Shown piece after piece: positions 41,693-53,580 of a DNA stretch of 64,000 nucleotides (its first letter is position 1; each line of letters opens with the position of its first letter). Both the position numbers and the translations under genes were made by a program. This DNA is from Phytophthora colocasiae (lineage: Eukaryota > Oomycota > Peronosporomycetes > Peronosporales > Peronosporaceae): the NCBI GenBank assembly GCA_018806915.1, contig JAGKQI010000061.1:1612001-1676000 (forward strand), read 5' to 3'. The notes beneath the pieces were generated by a model. That model worked only from the letters and a program-made list of their open reading frames with translations. It had not been told where the DNA came from and made no database searches.

Positions 41693-43524
41693 ATGGCTGA
41701 GCTGTCGCCGCATGCTGCTTCTGACGCTGAAGGAGAGGGTCCAGGGGCTGAGAACGAGTACGGACTACAAGATCTAGCACGTCTTCCTTTGTTAGAGCAG
41801 GTCCATCGCCTGTTACACGCTATTCAGTTCAAATATCCTTACAAAGAGGTGCTAACCATTGAAAAAAAAACTCCTGTTAATCTACAATAATTTTTAACTA
41901 ACTGCATGAATATGACAGACCAATGCGTGGAAGACTTTACCACTGGATCAGAAGAAGAAAATGCTGGATTATATCCGCGATAGACGACAACGTCAGCATG
42001 CAGAGGCTATGAGCGAGACGACAAGGGAGGACGAAGCTAAATCGGAAGACGAGCAACCTCCAGTAGACCCAGCAATGGCTGTCAAGTCGGACCCTTACCT
42101 CAAGATGCTACAGCAACGAAGTCTGCGCTCAGCAGGCCCAGGTGTGACTGGAGAAGATGGGAATTCATTGCCAAAGCACCCGAACAGCGCCTACGTTGCA
42201 CCAGCTCAAGTGAAGCACTATACCACGGCCAAACCCAAGTATAAACCTCGTTGGCAGGTCGCAGAGGGAGAATTTTTCGAGGACATTTGCGTCTGTGGGG
42301 TGAAGCATAATACGACAAGTAAAGGCAAGAAGGCGTCGTTGATACTGCACACAATTAGTTCGATGATGAGCACATTTGGTGACAGCACGCAGTCTTGTGT
42401 GACGACGGTGGAAGAAGTGCAAGCTCTGGGTGAGTTGATGATGTCGAGTTGGTTGGTGTATGATGTACTGATAATGTGGTGCTGTTTCTTCTGGCGTAGT
42501 TGGAGATCACATGCGGAAGATGTTAGGGTCTGTGAACCCTGAAGTGCTGACAGCTTCGTCGTGCTTACGGGTAAACAAGTGTTAAACTGCTTGTGTGCAT
42601 ACAGTGTTCCAGCTAACTGTGCTTGCTTCGCTTTGTTGGAGTAGACACTGGTCGAAATCTTTGCGGAAGAGACAATATATTACGGGCGCTGGAGAGAGTT
42701 CCGTGGTGAGACCAAGCACGAAGAGAACGAGCTGGAAGACGTGGAGGAAGAGGAGCTAGCAGAGGAGTTGGATCTGTTCGCTGTGTCCGAGACAGATGAT
42801 GTGTTTAACGAGGCATTTCTGGTACAGTTCCTGACAGCAAAGAATCGGTGTAGCAGAATCTGTTTGATTAACATTTTTTCTGCTTGACCACGCCCAGGAG
42901 CGGATACGCTTCGCTGATGAGCGCACAAAGACGATGGATTGGTCTATCTACGATGTCTTTGCAAGAGGACGCAAGCTGAATTTTATGAACAACAAGGCTC
43001 AGCAATTCAGACAATGGCTAGGCCTCGGGAAGATCTCGCGTGCATCCCTCGAGTTCCTCAACTTTGTCGCTTACCATAAGTACGTGTCGCTTGCTCAGTT
43101 AATGTGCCTTTGCTCGCTAACTTTCATGCCTATTGCACTTTAGTATCGGCCGGTTAGTGGAGTTGGCAATTAAAAACCGGACAGGTGGAGAATTGAAGCA
43201 ACTGGAGACACCGTTACTGAAGGATGACATCGAGTATGCTTCCTTTACTTTCTCAAATTTACTGCAGTATCCTAACCACTGTGTTATTATATCAGGTCTG
43301 TGGCACTCACGTTCCTTCCAGCTCAACCATTACCAAAGCTCATCGACCGACCTGCCACGAAGACCCGACGAGTTGGTACAAGTTCAACAAACAGTAAAAG
43401 TGTCCAGGTCGAAGCCAAAGATTCACAGACAGCAACGAAAACTGAGACTTCTGGTAGTACCAAGCCAATGATCGCACCTTCGATTGTTAGTGCGAGACCT
43501 ACGAGACTCAAAAGGCTGAGGTAA
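41693..43524 (+). CDS. SPT3-like histone-fold protein (SAGA subunit)
   Basis: Seven exons: 41693-41848, 41919-42429, 42500-42570, 42645-42821, 42898-43079, 43144-43233, 43296-43524. All are GT-AG and in phase, giving 471 aa. The middle contains a TAF13/SPT3-type histone fold: HTISSMMSTFGDSTQSCVTT, VEEVQALVGDHMRKM. A loop of Glu residues follows. After it comes the SPT3 C-terminal signature: ERIRFADERTKTMDW, YDVFARGRKLNF, KAQQFRQWLGL, LEFLNFVAYHNIGRLVELA. SPT3 docks TBP in SAGA. The first 170 residues, with a Gln/Arg/Lys-rich helix, are extra compared with yeast SPT3. Nuclear. Confidence 0.65.
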
Positions 43525-43650
43525 GCAGACAACAAGAACACTAAAGCTTTTCGCTTGAAATGTAGCCATCTTCTTCCACTCTCAGACTCAGACTCGAATC
43601 AGTACCTCAAGACCATATGTGCTTTCCCATTTCGAGGGTCAGGTGCACTG

Positions 43651-44421
43651 ACCTGACTCAGGTGGCATGAGCATTCAAGGAGGCGTGGAGGGAGAGATGT
43701 AGGCTCAGCCGAACTAGAACTTATCAATGGATTCAATCTCTCACTTTCCAATATTCATCTTTCTTCCCAAGTGGTCTTCCTTCCAAGTCAAACGTCTACA
43801 TCAAGTACCAAGAAAAACGAGCACTTGCTGCGACGAGGATTCGTTTTGTTCTTCGAGAGCTATATACGAGATACGGCCAACATCAGCTGCAGCAAGCATG
43901 ACGACTTTGAAGACCGCCGATGATATTCGCGTCGTCATCGATGCGCTGGAGCTTGATGCGGTTGCGAGTTATTTCGATCAAGATGACGACGAAATCGACC
44001 CCTATGTCGTGTGTGAGGGAGTCTCCATTGATGCATTCAATGGGTACGTTGGAGACGGTGAAGGACTGCGGATTGCGCTTCGATTTCTCGCCCTTGATGA
44101 TGGGCGTCTCGTGATTGTTGAGCATGAGAGCGCAACTGGAAATGATCGTGAGGTTGCAAGTGGCGGCTAATATCATCGGCGGTCTTCAAAGTCGTCATGC
44201 TTGCTGCAGCTGATGTCGGCCGTACCTCGTATATAGCTCTGGAAGGACAAAACGAATCCTCGTCGCAGCAAGTGCTCATTTTTCTTGGTACTTGATGTAG
44301 ACGTTTGACTTGGAAGGAAGACCACTTGGGAAGAAAGATGAATATTAAAGTGAGAGATTGAATCCATTGATAAGTTCTAGTTCGGCTGAGTCCTTGAATG
44401 CTCATGCCACCTGAGTCAGGT
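43651..44421. repeat. Fold-back element with ~265-bp arms
   Basis: Left arm 43651-43927 and right arm 44169-44421 are reverse complements, apart from a ~24-bp extra block in the left arm and several substitutions. The unique centre is 241 bp. Both outer ends carry the palindrome ACCTGACTCAGGT. Each arm contains the promoter-like sequence and first ten codons of the ORF at 43898. No transposase is present and no target duplication is evident. Confidence 0.85.
43898..44170 (+). CDS. 90-aa acidic protein inside the fold-back, unrecognised
   Basis: ATG 43898, TAA at 44168-44170. The product is acidic, with a DQDDDEIDPYVV patch, and ends REVASGG. The first ten codons (MTTLKTADDI) lie in the left arm, so a minus-strand ORF from the right arm (starting about 44197) shares them but then diverges. 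TATATA occurs upstream at 43861. No family recognised. It could be the truncated start of a larger host gene captured by the inverted repeat. Confidence 0.4.
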   Translation: MTTLKTADDIRVVIDALELDAVASYFDQDDDEIDPYVVCEGVSIDAFNGYVGDGEGLRIALRFLALDDGRLVIVEHESATGNDREVASGG

Positions 44422-44618
44422 GACCTACTTTGTGCAAAACCATCCGCATGTTCTTAACTATAGAGGGGGTTGTCACCTGCGAGGTTTCCCCCTCACCCAA
44501 AGCTTCTCCGTGGAAAACAAGTGTGTTTTGGTCTTCTCCGCTACTGCGGTTGTTCGCTCCTATCTGCCTGCTTACTTCACAATTTTGGACGTTTAAAACT
44601 AGGCCTTTCCAAAACCAG

Positions 44619-46206
44619 ATGCCACTGCTCATGGATGTTGTATGGCGCGAGCAGGAAGCTCTCGGCTTCCTCCCGCATGTGGCTGCACTGATCTCCTCCT
44701 TCTTGGATAGTTCTCAGCTCTGGAACATCCCGCAAGCCTTGGATTACGGTTATTTGCATCTCTTACAGCGTCTTGGAGCCACTTCGAGACGTTTGAGGCC
44801 GCTATCGAACCGTAGATGTTTCCTATCTGCAGCCCAGCGAGGTGGCATTGCATTGCTACAATGGCTGGCAATGTATGACCCTGAGTTCCAAGGTTACGGC
44901 GGAGTACTGGACCATGCAGCGGAACATGGCCAACTGGAATGTGTCAAATGGCTACATAATACGATACCTGATCTACAAACCAATACTAAAGCAATGGACT
45001 TAGCAGCAGCACACGGACATTTACCAGTTATGCAATGGCTACATGAGAACCGGAGTGAAGGATGTTCCCATCATGCTATTGACGAAGCAGGAGCGAGAGG
45101 ACATGTCGATGTTGTGCAGTGGTTGACTGTTCATCGTAAAGAAGGTGGGCACGAAATATGCCATGAACTTTGCAGTCTGGTACGGGAACGCACGTATGGT
45201 GCATTGGCTGTATGAGTACCGTGGTGAAGGCTGCAGTATCCACGCTATGGTGTTTGCAGCGAAACGAGGGGATCTCGAGCTTCTCAAGTGGCTATATGAA
45301 CATAAAGAAGAGCTGTTGGCCCCCAATGCAGACGATAGCTCACCTCTGGTCATGGATCATGCAGCGGAGTACGGACACTTTGATGTGGTCAAGTGGTTGC
45401 ATGCCAATACAAGTGGTGGGTGCACTACGGACGCAATGAATGGTGCAGCTCGAGGAGGGCACTTGGAAATCGTCCAATTCCTGCACGACCATCGCTCGGA
45501 AGGGTGCACCACCAACGCTATGGACGGTGCTGCTCGAGGTGGACATCTGGAAGTGGTAAAGTTCTTACATGAGCGTCGTAGAGAAGGCTGTTCGTACCTG
45601 GCAATGGACTACGCAGCAGCTGAAGGTCATTTGGAGGTTGTAAAATTCCTCCATTCGCATCGGAGTGAAGGTTGCAGCCCCTGGGCAATGAACTCGGCAG
45701 CAGGTGGTGGACATCTGAGTATCGTCAAGTTCCTGCATGAGAATCGCACTGAGGGGTGTACGGAGAGGGCTATTGATCGAGCAGCAAGTGGAGGTTACCT
45801 TGAAATTGTGCAGTTTCTTCATGAGAATCGACCCGAGGGATGCACGATGGAGGCGATGGATGCGGCCTCTTGCTTTGGTCATTTGGAAGTCGTGAAATTC
45901 CTCCATTTCAATCGGAATGAAGGCTGTTCTCAAAGTGCAATGGACTCTGCAGCGCGTTGTGGGCATTTGAACGTTGTGGAATGGTTGTTCGAGAACCGAA
46001 CGGAGGGTTGTTCGACTGAAGCAATGGACGGAGCTGCTTGGTTTGGACACTTGGAAGTGATGCACTTTCTCCATGAAAACGGGAGTGCAGGATGCACCAG
46101 ACGAGCTATTCGTGATGCTTTGATCGGCGGTCATGTCAAGGTGGCCAGGTGGCTTGCTGAGAACTACGCACAGTGTCGAATTGGACATGTTGACTTGGTC
46201 TTTTGA
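44619..46206 (+). pseudogene. Ankyrin-repeat protein with one frameshift
   Basis: ATG 44619. An F-box-like helical start (LPHVAALISSFLDSSQLWNI) is followed by about 14 ankyrin-type repeats of 28-33 residues with the consensus AMDxAAxxGHLEVVKFLHExRxEGC. The frame breaks near 45145: the first frame ends at 45215 and the second is open from 45145 to 46206. The repeat pattern resumes in perfect register, so a single extra G in the ggtggg run explains it. Repeats are about 85 bp apart and similar enough for unequal exchange. It is either a recent pseudogene or a sequence error. Such WLH-type ankyrin families are large in Phytophthora; the partner is unknown. Confidence 0.75.
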
Positions 46207-46879
46207 GTTGAAACCGCATGTATCTGTGAGCATTTTACCGACTGAAGGACATTGTTTAAGATGCGAAGTGCATCCGTTGTTGGTGGGAAGCAAGATACTC
46301 TACCACTTGATTTACACGCGCTCCATGTCAAAGTTTGACTCAAACAGCGGTCGAGGATACACTGTACTCTGAATACCGTACGCGAGGATAACCCCAAGCA
46401 GAGGCCTTGCGTCTTTGTGGCGTGCATCTTGTTCATCGCAGAGAGTATCCGTGTCAAACAAGCTGGCTAGAAGTTCTTGGCGTTAACACGTTGCACTCGA
46501 TGGAAAAGCGGTTTCGCAGTGGAGACCTGTTCAACCTCGAAGGACCCGTTGAAGCCGACAGCTGCAACGATCTGCTGCTCGCAAGTTGTGACTCGCAAGT
46601 TCGGGTTCTGATATTACCATCAGAGACTGTAGCAAAACTTGGCGTCAGAGGATGAGTCTCTCCTTGACCTCCTCCAAAGTATCCGGACTGCTGCAACGCC
46701 GCACACCAACACCGAGCGCAGGCAGCTTTCGACTGGGAAGGCAGTGCAATGTGGCGATCGGTTAGGCCGGATACGATGCTGCTTCCCATCTGGTGGTCGA
46801 GCTTCAGTGTACAGTACCTGGACCCCGTCAACCTTTGACTGCATCCCTCCACTTGCGTTCGTCTCCGTTTGTGCTGGTG
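46207..46879. other. No confident gene
   Basis: Several short frames on both strands overlap without recognisable motifs. It may be degraded transposon or gene sequence linked to the minus-strand remnant at 46880-47364. Confidence 0.35.
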
Positions 46880-47364
46880 TCACGGCTTGCTGAGCAACAT
46901 CTTGCAGCGGCAAATTCCGTCGACGTATCCCGCTCCCGACGCTCCAGCATTCGACGTGAAGGCCAACGTGTCGGTCTTGCATTTCCTTGAGCGGACCGCG
47001 AAGATCAGAGACCCTCTAGCGTCATACTTGGACTCAAAGAGAGCTTCGCCATGGAGCTGGCCAGGCGTCAACACTTGCGTCGTGTCTTGTCGTACCCATC
47101 CCCCGTGCGCTGGTCAACGAACCTCCACAGACGCTCAACAGTTTGTTGAGCGGACCAGCTCGACGAGTGGTCTGCGCTCGGCAGCACCGTTGGCTCGAAT
47201 TCAGCGCCGTCGTGACCGCCCCATCTCGGTGCAACGGGATCTTCTTTGGGCCCAAATGACTGTCGTAAGGTAAAGTTACCTTCGTCAAACAGGAGCTTCT
47301 TGGGTGCTTTTCTGGTGTTTTCGCGTTGAAGCCTCGCGATGAACTCCCTCCTCTCCTGATTCAC
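46880..47364 (-). pseudogene. Unrecognised minus-strand coding remnant
   Basis: ATG at 47364 opens 98 codons (MNQERREFIARLQREN...) to 47068. A second frame continues from 47074 to 46880 (LTPGQLHGEALFESKYDARG, TSNAGASGAGYVDGIC). The two would join if about two bases were shifted near 47070. Composition looks protein-coding but I see no domain. Confidence 0.3.
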
Positions 47365-47882
47365 TACAGATTTGCATGTATCTCTTCTCCAGTTGTAAAT
47401 GTGTACCGTATTTGAGATCTCATAGTTCAGACCCCAGGTTTTTGAAGTTGTATTGTTGTAAAATGTACAAGAGCCGTACAGGTACCGACACGTCTCTAAA
47501 ACTACTGCATCATGGAACTCTACTACTCGTAGTTTGTGCTCGTACGATACTGCACCACGTTTGAATTGCTTAGGAGCTTTACCGATGCCCGTCGTCCTCG
47601 TCCTTCCTTCCTTCCGGCCGCGGCCCCATGGTGCTTTTCTCGAAGTGAGCGCCCTGTTTTTGAGAGTTTTGACCTATTTTTACGCTACGAATTATGAGAT
47701 CTCAATTGCTGATGTGGACTGAACAACGTTGCTGATTGGCTTTCGAAACCGTTGGAGGCCATGATTATAATCGTGAAACTAGTCAGGATTAAATCCTGGA
47801 TGCATCCATGATTTTGTAAGATATTTTATTTTCATTCATTACCGCTTCGTTAAATTCCGAATTCGCTAAATTCCGAAATTTC

Positions 47883-50800
47883 ATGCGATTGGGAAACTCA
47901 TCCATTTTTGTTTTGGACGTTAGGATGAAACACCGCGAGGACGCTATCGCGGCAGGGAGTGATAATGACGGCGACATGGAGACGCAAACCGCTGCCGATT
48001 CCGAAGGTGAAGGTGGGGACTCTGTGGGAAGTGGGGTGGACTCTGCGGCGCCGTCTGATGCTGAATCGGCAGAGAATACAGTGAATCGTGGAGTTGATGA
48101 CGCGGTTCTCGTTTCTGTGGATCCCCCTGCTGTGTGGCACAAAGACTGGGAGGCATGGGAGACGTATCATCGTGAATATTGCGCGCGTACAATGCAGTCT
48201 GTGCCCGTGCGGGAGACGATGTCTCGTGCAGAGCGTAACAAACGCATCAAGAAAACGAAAAAAAGGAGAAGACGAATCGCAGCTGGTACCCGAAGGAATG
48301 GACCCGTACACATCTGCACGCATGGTTGGAAGTAGAGAAAGTCCAGGGGCGGGGGAGCGAGGCCGAAACAGCATATACGCCTCACTGGCTGTCCTTTTCG
48401 CTTCGTGGTGCAGTGGAATTTATCACGTGGAGAACTGCAGGTCAAGAATGGCAACTTCAAACATAACCACCGCGTTTCAGCTGAAGTGTATGGCACGTAC
48501 CCAAGTTCTCGTGGCGTAGACTCTACCGTTGTTGGAGCACAAGTCCAAGGAATGCTCACTTGTGGTGCTAAACGGTCCAAGATTTACGACTACTTACTCG
48601 AGCACGACCAGAACGTAATTCAAGTAGATGTGGACAATTTGGTTCGTGAACACGCTGCTACGGTGTCCGGAGGTGACGACAACGACGCTACAGCTCGTGA
48701 AATCGCAGCATTTGCGGCATTAGATCCGGAGAATGTATGTTCCGTATCGGAGACGGATGCAGGAGAGACTGGAGTAATTTCGTTGGCTAGTGCACATATG
48801 CGGCGGACATATACACGGTTCAGTGAGCTGCTGCTCGTGGATTGCAGTCACAAGACGAACCGGTAAGTGTCCATGATTTTTGCAGGATTAATCTTGTACA
48901 TGTATATGATTTAATTGAGCACGTTGTGTTTCCATGATTTCACCATGATTTAATCATGTTCTAATCTATGATTGTTGAATGTAACAGGTACAATTACCAG
49001 CTTCTTACGTTTATGGCTATGAATGAATTTGGTGAAGGGGCTGTAGTGCAGCAATCTTTGATTGAAGCCAATGGAGATTGGCACATGGAGAGGGCTATTG
49101 CTCATTTCAAGAAATTGCATCCGACACGCATTGATATGCTACGTGTCATTGTGGTTGATAAGGATCTAAATGAGATTCGCGTTCTGGAGTCCAATTTTCC
49201 GGAGGCTCACATTTTGATTTGTCATTTTCACGTTATCAAGTATTTGAAGGAGATGCGAGCCAAGCCTGAATTTGGGAAAATTTCGAGTGATGATGCGAGC
49301 CAAATAGACGCCGCAATCCACAAGATGGTGTATGCAAGTTCTGAAGACGATTATAAGGTCAGTCATAGTTCGTTGGAAGGACTATGCATTCGTATTGGAC
49401 TACAAGAGTTTTTTTCGTACTTCGATAGGAACTGGGATACTTGCCAAGATCGATGGGTGATGTATCGACGGGCTGGTCTCCCCCACTTCAAGAATCACAC
49501 TAACAACCGTTTAGAGAGTTTTTTCGGGAAGCTAAAGGGCTCCGTCGACTCGTCCAAAAGTATGGCTGAATGCATTAAGGCGCTGATAGCTTCGGATAGG
49601 CGTGTGCAGAACGAATATCAGTATCGAGTTTCGCGAATTGGTCAATTTGTGAACAGCAATTACGACGAAGAAATGGCAACTATTCTCAGGTTTACTACAC
49701 ATTTCGTGGCTTCTCAGGTGGAGACACAGTACGCCCGCGCTCTGGAAAAGTCTGATTCGTACTGCTTCAGCGAGGATCCAGATGACGATGGCGTGGTGCT
49801 TGTTGGTGGGAAGTTTTCGGAACACAAGCTTCGGTTGGATAATTGGCAATGTGATTGTGAATTTGCTATGTCAATGAAGCTTCCTTGTCGTCACGCAATT
49901 GCCTACCGAAAAAAGAAGCGAGTTGGAGGCACGTTGATTCCCTGGAATCGCATTGATGAACGGTGCGTTTGAAGATTCCATGATTTTTTCATGATTGTAT
50001 CTTAGTCCATAATTAATCCATGATTTATGTTTTATTTTGTAGGTGGACTAGCTGCTCTCGAGATCTTATGAAGGTGAAACAATTCTCGTATGAACGCTAT
50101 GAAACGACTACTATGGGGTCTAGACGTCACGATATGCGTTCGCACCACGAACGCTACCGAGAGGCAGTGCGAGCCACACATTTGATCGCCAATGAGATGG
50201 CGGATATCGAAGACGAAGCTGAATTTTCGGAGATGTTGACGTTCGTTCTAAACCAATGGAGAAATATTCGTCAAAAAAAGCGAACATCTCATGGTTCACC
50301 AAGTGAGACGAAAGCGAGTGTCGGGATGGCCATCAGTAAAGAACGGAGAGAGCAGATCAAGCAAGAGTTTGGTTTGAGTTCAAGTTCTGACGAAGACATG
50401 AATTCCGCCTGTGAAAGTGAGGAAGAGGAAGAGCTAAACTCGAGTGATGAATCAAAACCCTCTTCAAAGAGTATCAATATCCGTTTGAATCCCAAGGCTC
50501 GAAAGGTTGAAAGACCGCAAAAAGCGAAGAAAAAGACAGCGGCAGGAGAAAAACAAGACCGGAAATGGTATGAAGCAACAGAAGCAGCACGAAAGACCGC
50601 TGGTGAGGTGACCCTGAAAAGTCTGATGGATAGTCTGGATCGCGATAAACCATCTCTGGCTGAAACGCAGAGACGTTTATCTGGAATCATAGTCAAGTAC
50701 AGCGAGGCTGAAAAGAAGAAGCCAAAGTTCAAGCGCATGAAGAATCCTGTATTAATCATGGACCCGTTTTTTTTGCTCCCGCAAAGACTGTTGGATGCAT

Positions 50801-51825
50801 GTCTGTCGGCTTTTCCCTCAAGTAACACCAATGAAACAGCGATTGCAGTTGAAGCATCACAAAAGTCTCCGGCGGGGAAGAAGAAAGATGCTCCACAAAC
50901 AGTTGAAGTTGTGCAAATCAAGGATGTCGGGTCGTTTTCACGCCTACAAATTGAGACTTTCAAAAGAGTCCATAACTTGAAAACTTGTGTGCAGTTGGGG
51001 TTGGATATGCTCAAGTGGTTAACAGAAGACGGAATTCCTTCACTGCCTGCCGAATATCATGAATGCGGGGCACAGGTTGCCGACGAGCTCAAGGAGACTT
51101 ACCCGCACAAGCGCATTGCAGGACTACCCGACCAGCCCGATTTCGACTATGCAATGCTATACCGAGCAATACCACCGACATGGCTTACTGACGCGTCAAT
51201 CCGTGCAGTTTGTGCTCGTCTTATGAAGGATTACCCATCCTGCAGGTTTGCCGGGTTGCAAACTGCGACTACCAAGACGAAGCGAACTCGAAACGCAGAA
51301 GATTCCGTACTGGACGACGCTATACGAGATCGTGTCCTCCAAGAAGTTGGTGAGGCCGGGGTCGACACGGTGTTTTTGCCCCTGAACTTTTTCAGTGCGC
51401 ACTGGTGCTGCATAGTCATTAAGGTGAATTCTAAGCGCATCTACTACTACGATCCGCTAAACCAGACTCTGTACATGAACGCTGCGAAGGCTGTTGCTAC
51501 GACACTGAAGATTTCAGGACTGGACAAATACGACGTCATCCCCCAGAACAACCCTATCCAGTTCGATGCGTACAGCTGTGGTGTTTACGTCTGCTGGATG
51601 TTCATCCGTCAGGTTGTTCCAGGGCCACCACTGGATATGAGCTCTAATGCTTTGACGAGGCGTCGTTTCGAGTTATTTTTCTACCTATTGACTGGTCGCC
51701 TTCTGCCTGTGGAATCGACTAAAGCTGCCCAAGATGACGGGACAGAGAAGAAAATGGCTGCGCCATCTCATGACGACGACGTGAAGGAGGGAGAAGACCT
51801 GCCTTCCACTCAAGCCGCTACGTAG
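47883..51825 (+). CDS. MULE transposase with C-terminal Ulp1 protease
   Basis: Exons 47883-48862, 48988-49962, 50043-51825 span 1,246 codons; both introns split a CGG Arg codon. One in-frame TAG (48333-48335) interrupts the N-terminus. In order: basic NLS-like patch (KKTKKRRRR); a Cys/His DNA-binding region (TGCPFRFVVQW...HNH); DDE core with LLLVDCSHKTN, VVDKDLNE and NNRLESFFGKLK; a SWIM zinc finger, CDCEFAMSMKLPCRHAIA; a Lys/Ser-rich acidic linker; and a C48 (Ulp1) protease with His in SAHWC, Asp in YYYDPLN, Gln in the VIPQNN region and Cys in AYSCGVYVCW. ULP1-bearing MULEs are known from plants as Kaonashi elements. The host effect of the protease is unknown. Apart from the stop, the frames are intact. 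Confidence 0.85.
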
Positions 51826-52091
51826 AACTCAGGATATTGACAAAGTGGGCTACTTTCACCTTTAGCTTGGTTCTTGCATTATTAATACATGACTTTCATG
51901 ATTTTACCATGATTGAACAGGATTAATCATGTGTCCGTCACCGCCGCACAAAAATATCTTCGTCGTCCTCGAAGAATCTTCTCAAATCTTCCCCATGTGT
52001 TCTCATATCTTCCCCATATGATCATCTTAGTAAATACGAAAGATCAAACCAGGATTAATCATGGACAAAATCATGTAAGATTACGTGACTA

Positions 52092-53157
52092 CTAGCGCTC
52101 TGGGCGCCCGCTACGCGGGCGCGTGGGCATGGTTGGTCCCAGTAGTTTGGTATGGTAAAAAAAATCAGTGAAGTTGAAAATATTACATGGTTCAAGGATG
52201 TTACACATGAAAGTAAAATTTTTTTCATAAAAATATGCACTTAGAAATCGAAGATCTCCCGATAGACAATGTTCTTGGTGTGTACGTTCCTGTCTCCGTC
52301 GATCGCTTCCGGGTCCACGGCTATCTTGATCGCCTTCCGTGAAGTCACCCTCGACAACGCGACATACAGCTGTCCATGCGCGAACACAGGGGACTCGAGG
52401 TAGATCCCTACGTGGTGGATAGACTGTCCTTGGGCCTTGTTGATCGTCATCGCAAATGCCGGAACCACAGGAAACTGTTTTCGCCGAAGCTTGAACGGGA
52501 ATTCCTTGTCGTCGTCTTCATTGTAGAAGATGATACGCGGAATGAACACTCGCTTTCCCTTGAGCGGCCCAGTCATAATCGTAGCTTCAATGCTTCGCTC
52601 ACGCAGTGACACCACTCGGAGTCGTGTTCCGTTACATAACCCTGCGTCGCTGTTCAGGTTGCGAATCATAATGATCGGAGTTCCAACTTTCAATACAATC
52701 CGGTGTGGCGGGATACCAGAGAAATTCAGAGACTTTAAGAACTCTGGCTCAAACATGTTTGGATTTCCAGACTGTCAACAGAGAGGTACTCTTTTGTTTC
52801 TCCTGATATACGTTCCGAGACCATGTCGTTGATTCTCCTCACACTTGCGTTCGTTGGAGCCAAAATAGATCGTTCAACGAAGTAGTCATCCGGAAGATTG
52901 TCGTCTCCAACGTCAGGATACACTGCATCAATAAGCGCATTGACGTTGCGCTTCCGCCTGTTCTCGTCCAGATCATCAACATCTCGATCAGCTGATGATT
53001 CCGCTGGCGGTAGAAGATTGAAGTTTGGAGGTGCTTCCATGTCTTCGTTCTCTTTGGTTTCTTCGTCATCCCATCGATCATCCCCTCGTGTGTCTGGTAA
53101 TGCACATGTCGGGCGGAAGACATATGTCGTTCTCACTGATATAATCCTGGCCTCCAA
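52092..53157 (-). mobile_element. Helitron 3' end with broken PIF1 helicase tail
   Basis: The minus strand encodes the C-terminal part of a PIF1-type helicase: PVVPAFAMTINKAQGQSI and GQLYVALSRVTS (52241-52756). The preceding segment (52735-53157) is out of frame by one base near 52755. Beyond the stop (about 120 bp) the element ends with an 8-bp-stem, 3-base-loop hairpin (52104-52122, GCGCCCGC/GCGGGCGC), then 8 bp, then CTAG (52095-52092) followed by T. This is the Helitron 3' structure (CTRR, insertion before T). The Rep domain and 5' TC end are missing; the fragment stops near 53157. Confidence 0.82.
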
Positions 53158-53225
53158 CAGCCGCCATTGGCTATTACACGGTGCGAACTATGAGATCTCT
53201 CTGAACTATGAGATCTCAAATACGG

Positions 53226-53580
53226 TAGGTAGATGGGGTGTCGAGATAGTCGAAAATGATAATTCACATACAAACATCAAGTGTAACGACTGAGTCTCAA
53301 TCACTTGCAATTTGTATGTCTGACTCTCTATTACTTGAAGTTAGTATCCAACATCAAAAAATATCGGAGACTTTCGTCGCCGAAAGCTCGTCAAGAGTTC
53401 ACCTTGTCATGCCCCCACTCTGCTCATCTTCCTGTACTATCCGGTTCTCGCCTGCCCTTGCCCCCTGTATCACTGACGTGGTCGTGGTCATTGACCGGTC
53501 AAGCAAGCAAGGCGTCAAGCGTGTTCGCCTCGGAGCCTTTTCTGCATTGTCCGATCACCCGGGGAAGCCAAACTGCGTTG
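53226..53580. other. Promoter/5' region of the START-FYVE gene
   Basis: The reading frame of the next gene is open upstream of its ATG to about 53305 without another ATG, so this is probably 5' UTR. No other feature recognised. Confidence 0.4.

Larger units (their letters stand above)
47406..53225. mobile_element. Composite region bounded by a perfect 26-bp inverted repeat
   Basis: 47406-47431 and 53200-53225 are exact reverse complements (starting CCGTATTTGAGATCTCATAG). Each is directly flanked on the outside by TA (47404-47405; 53226-53227). Between them lie the MULE-Ulp1 gene and, near the right end, a Helitron 3' fragment. Partial copies of the inner part (TATGAGATCTC) occur at about 47693 and 53189. 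No 8-11 bp MULE target duplication is seen next to the repeats, so these may be the ends of the MULE with its duplication lost, or of another element that hosts it. 47432-47882 has no gene. Confidence 0.5.

Noticed and set aside
52104..52122. Rho-independent terminator
   Set aside because: GC hairpin lacks a T tract and is placed exactly as a Helitron 3' end in a eukaryotic genome.
53185..53230. Helitron 5' end at the TC before the inverted repeat
   Set aside because: The helicase sequence ends about 40 bp earlier and no Rep domain is present; the repeat pairs with 47406-47431 instead.
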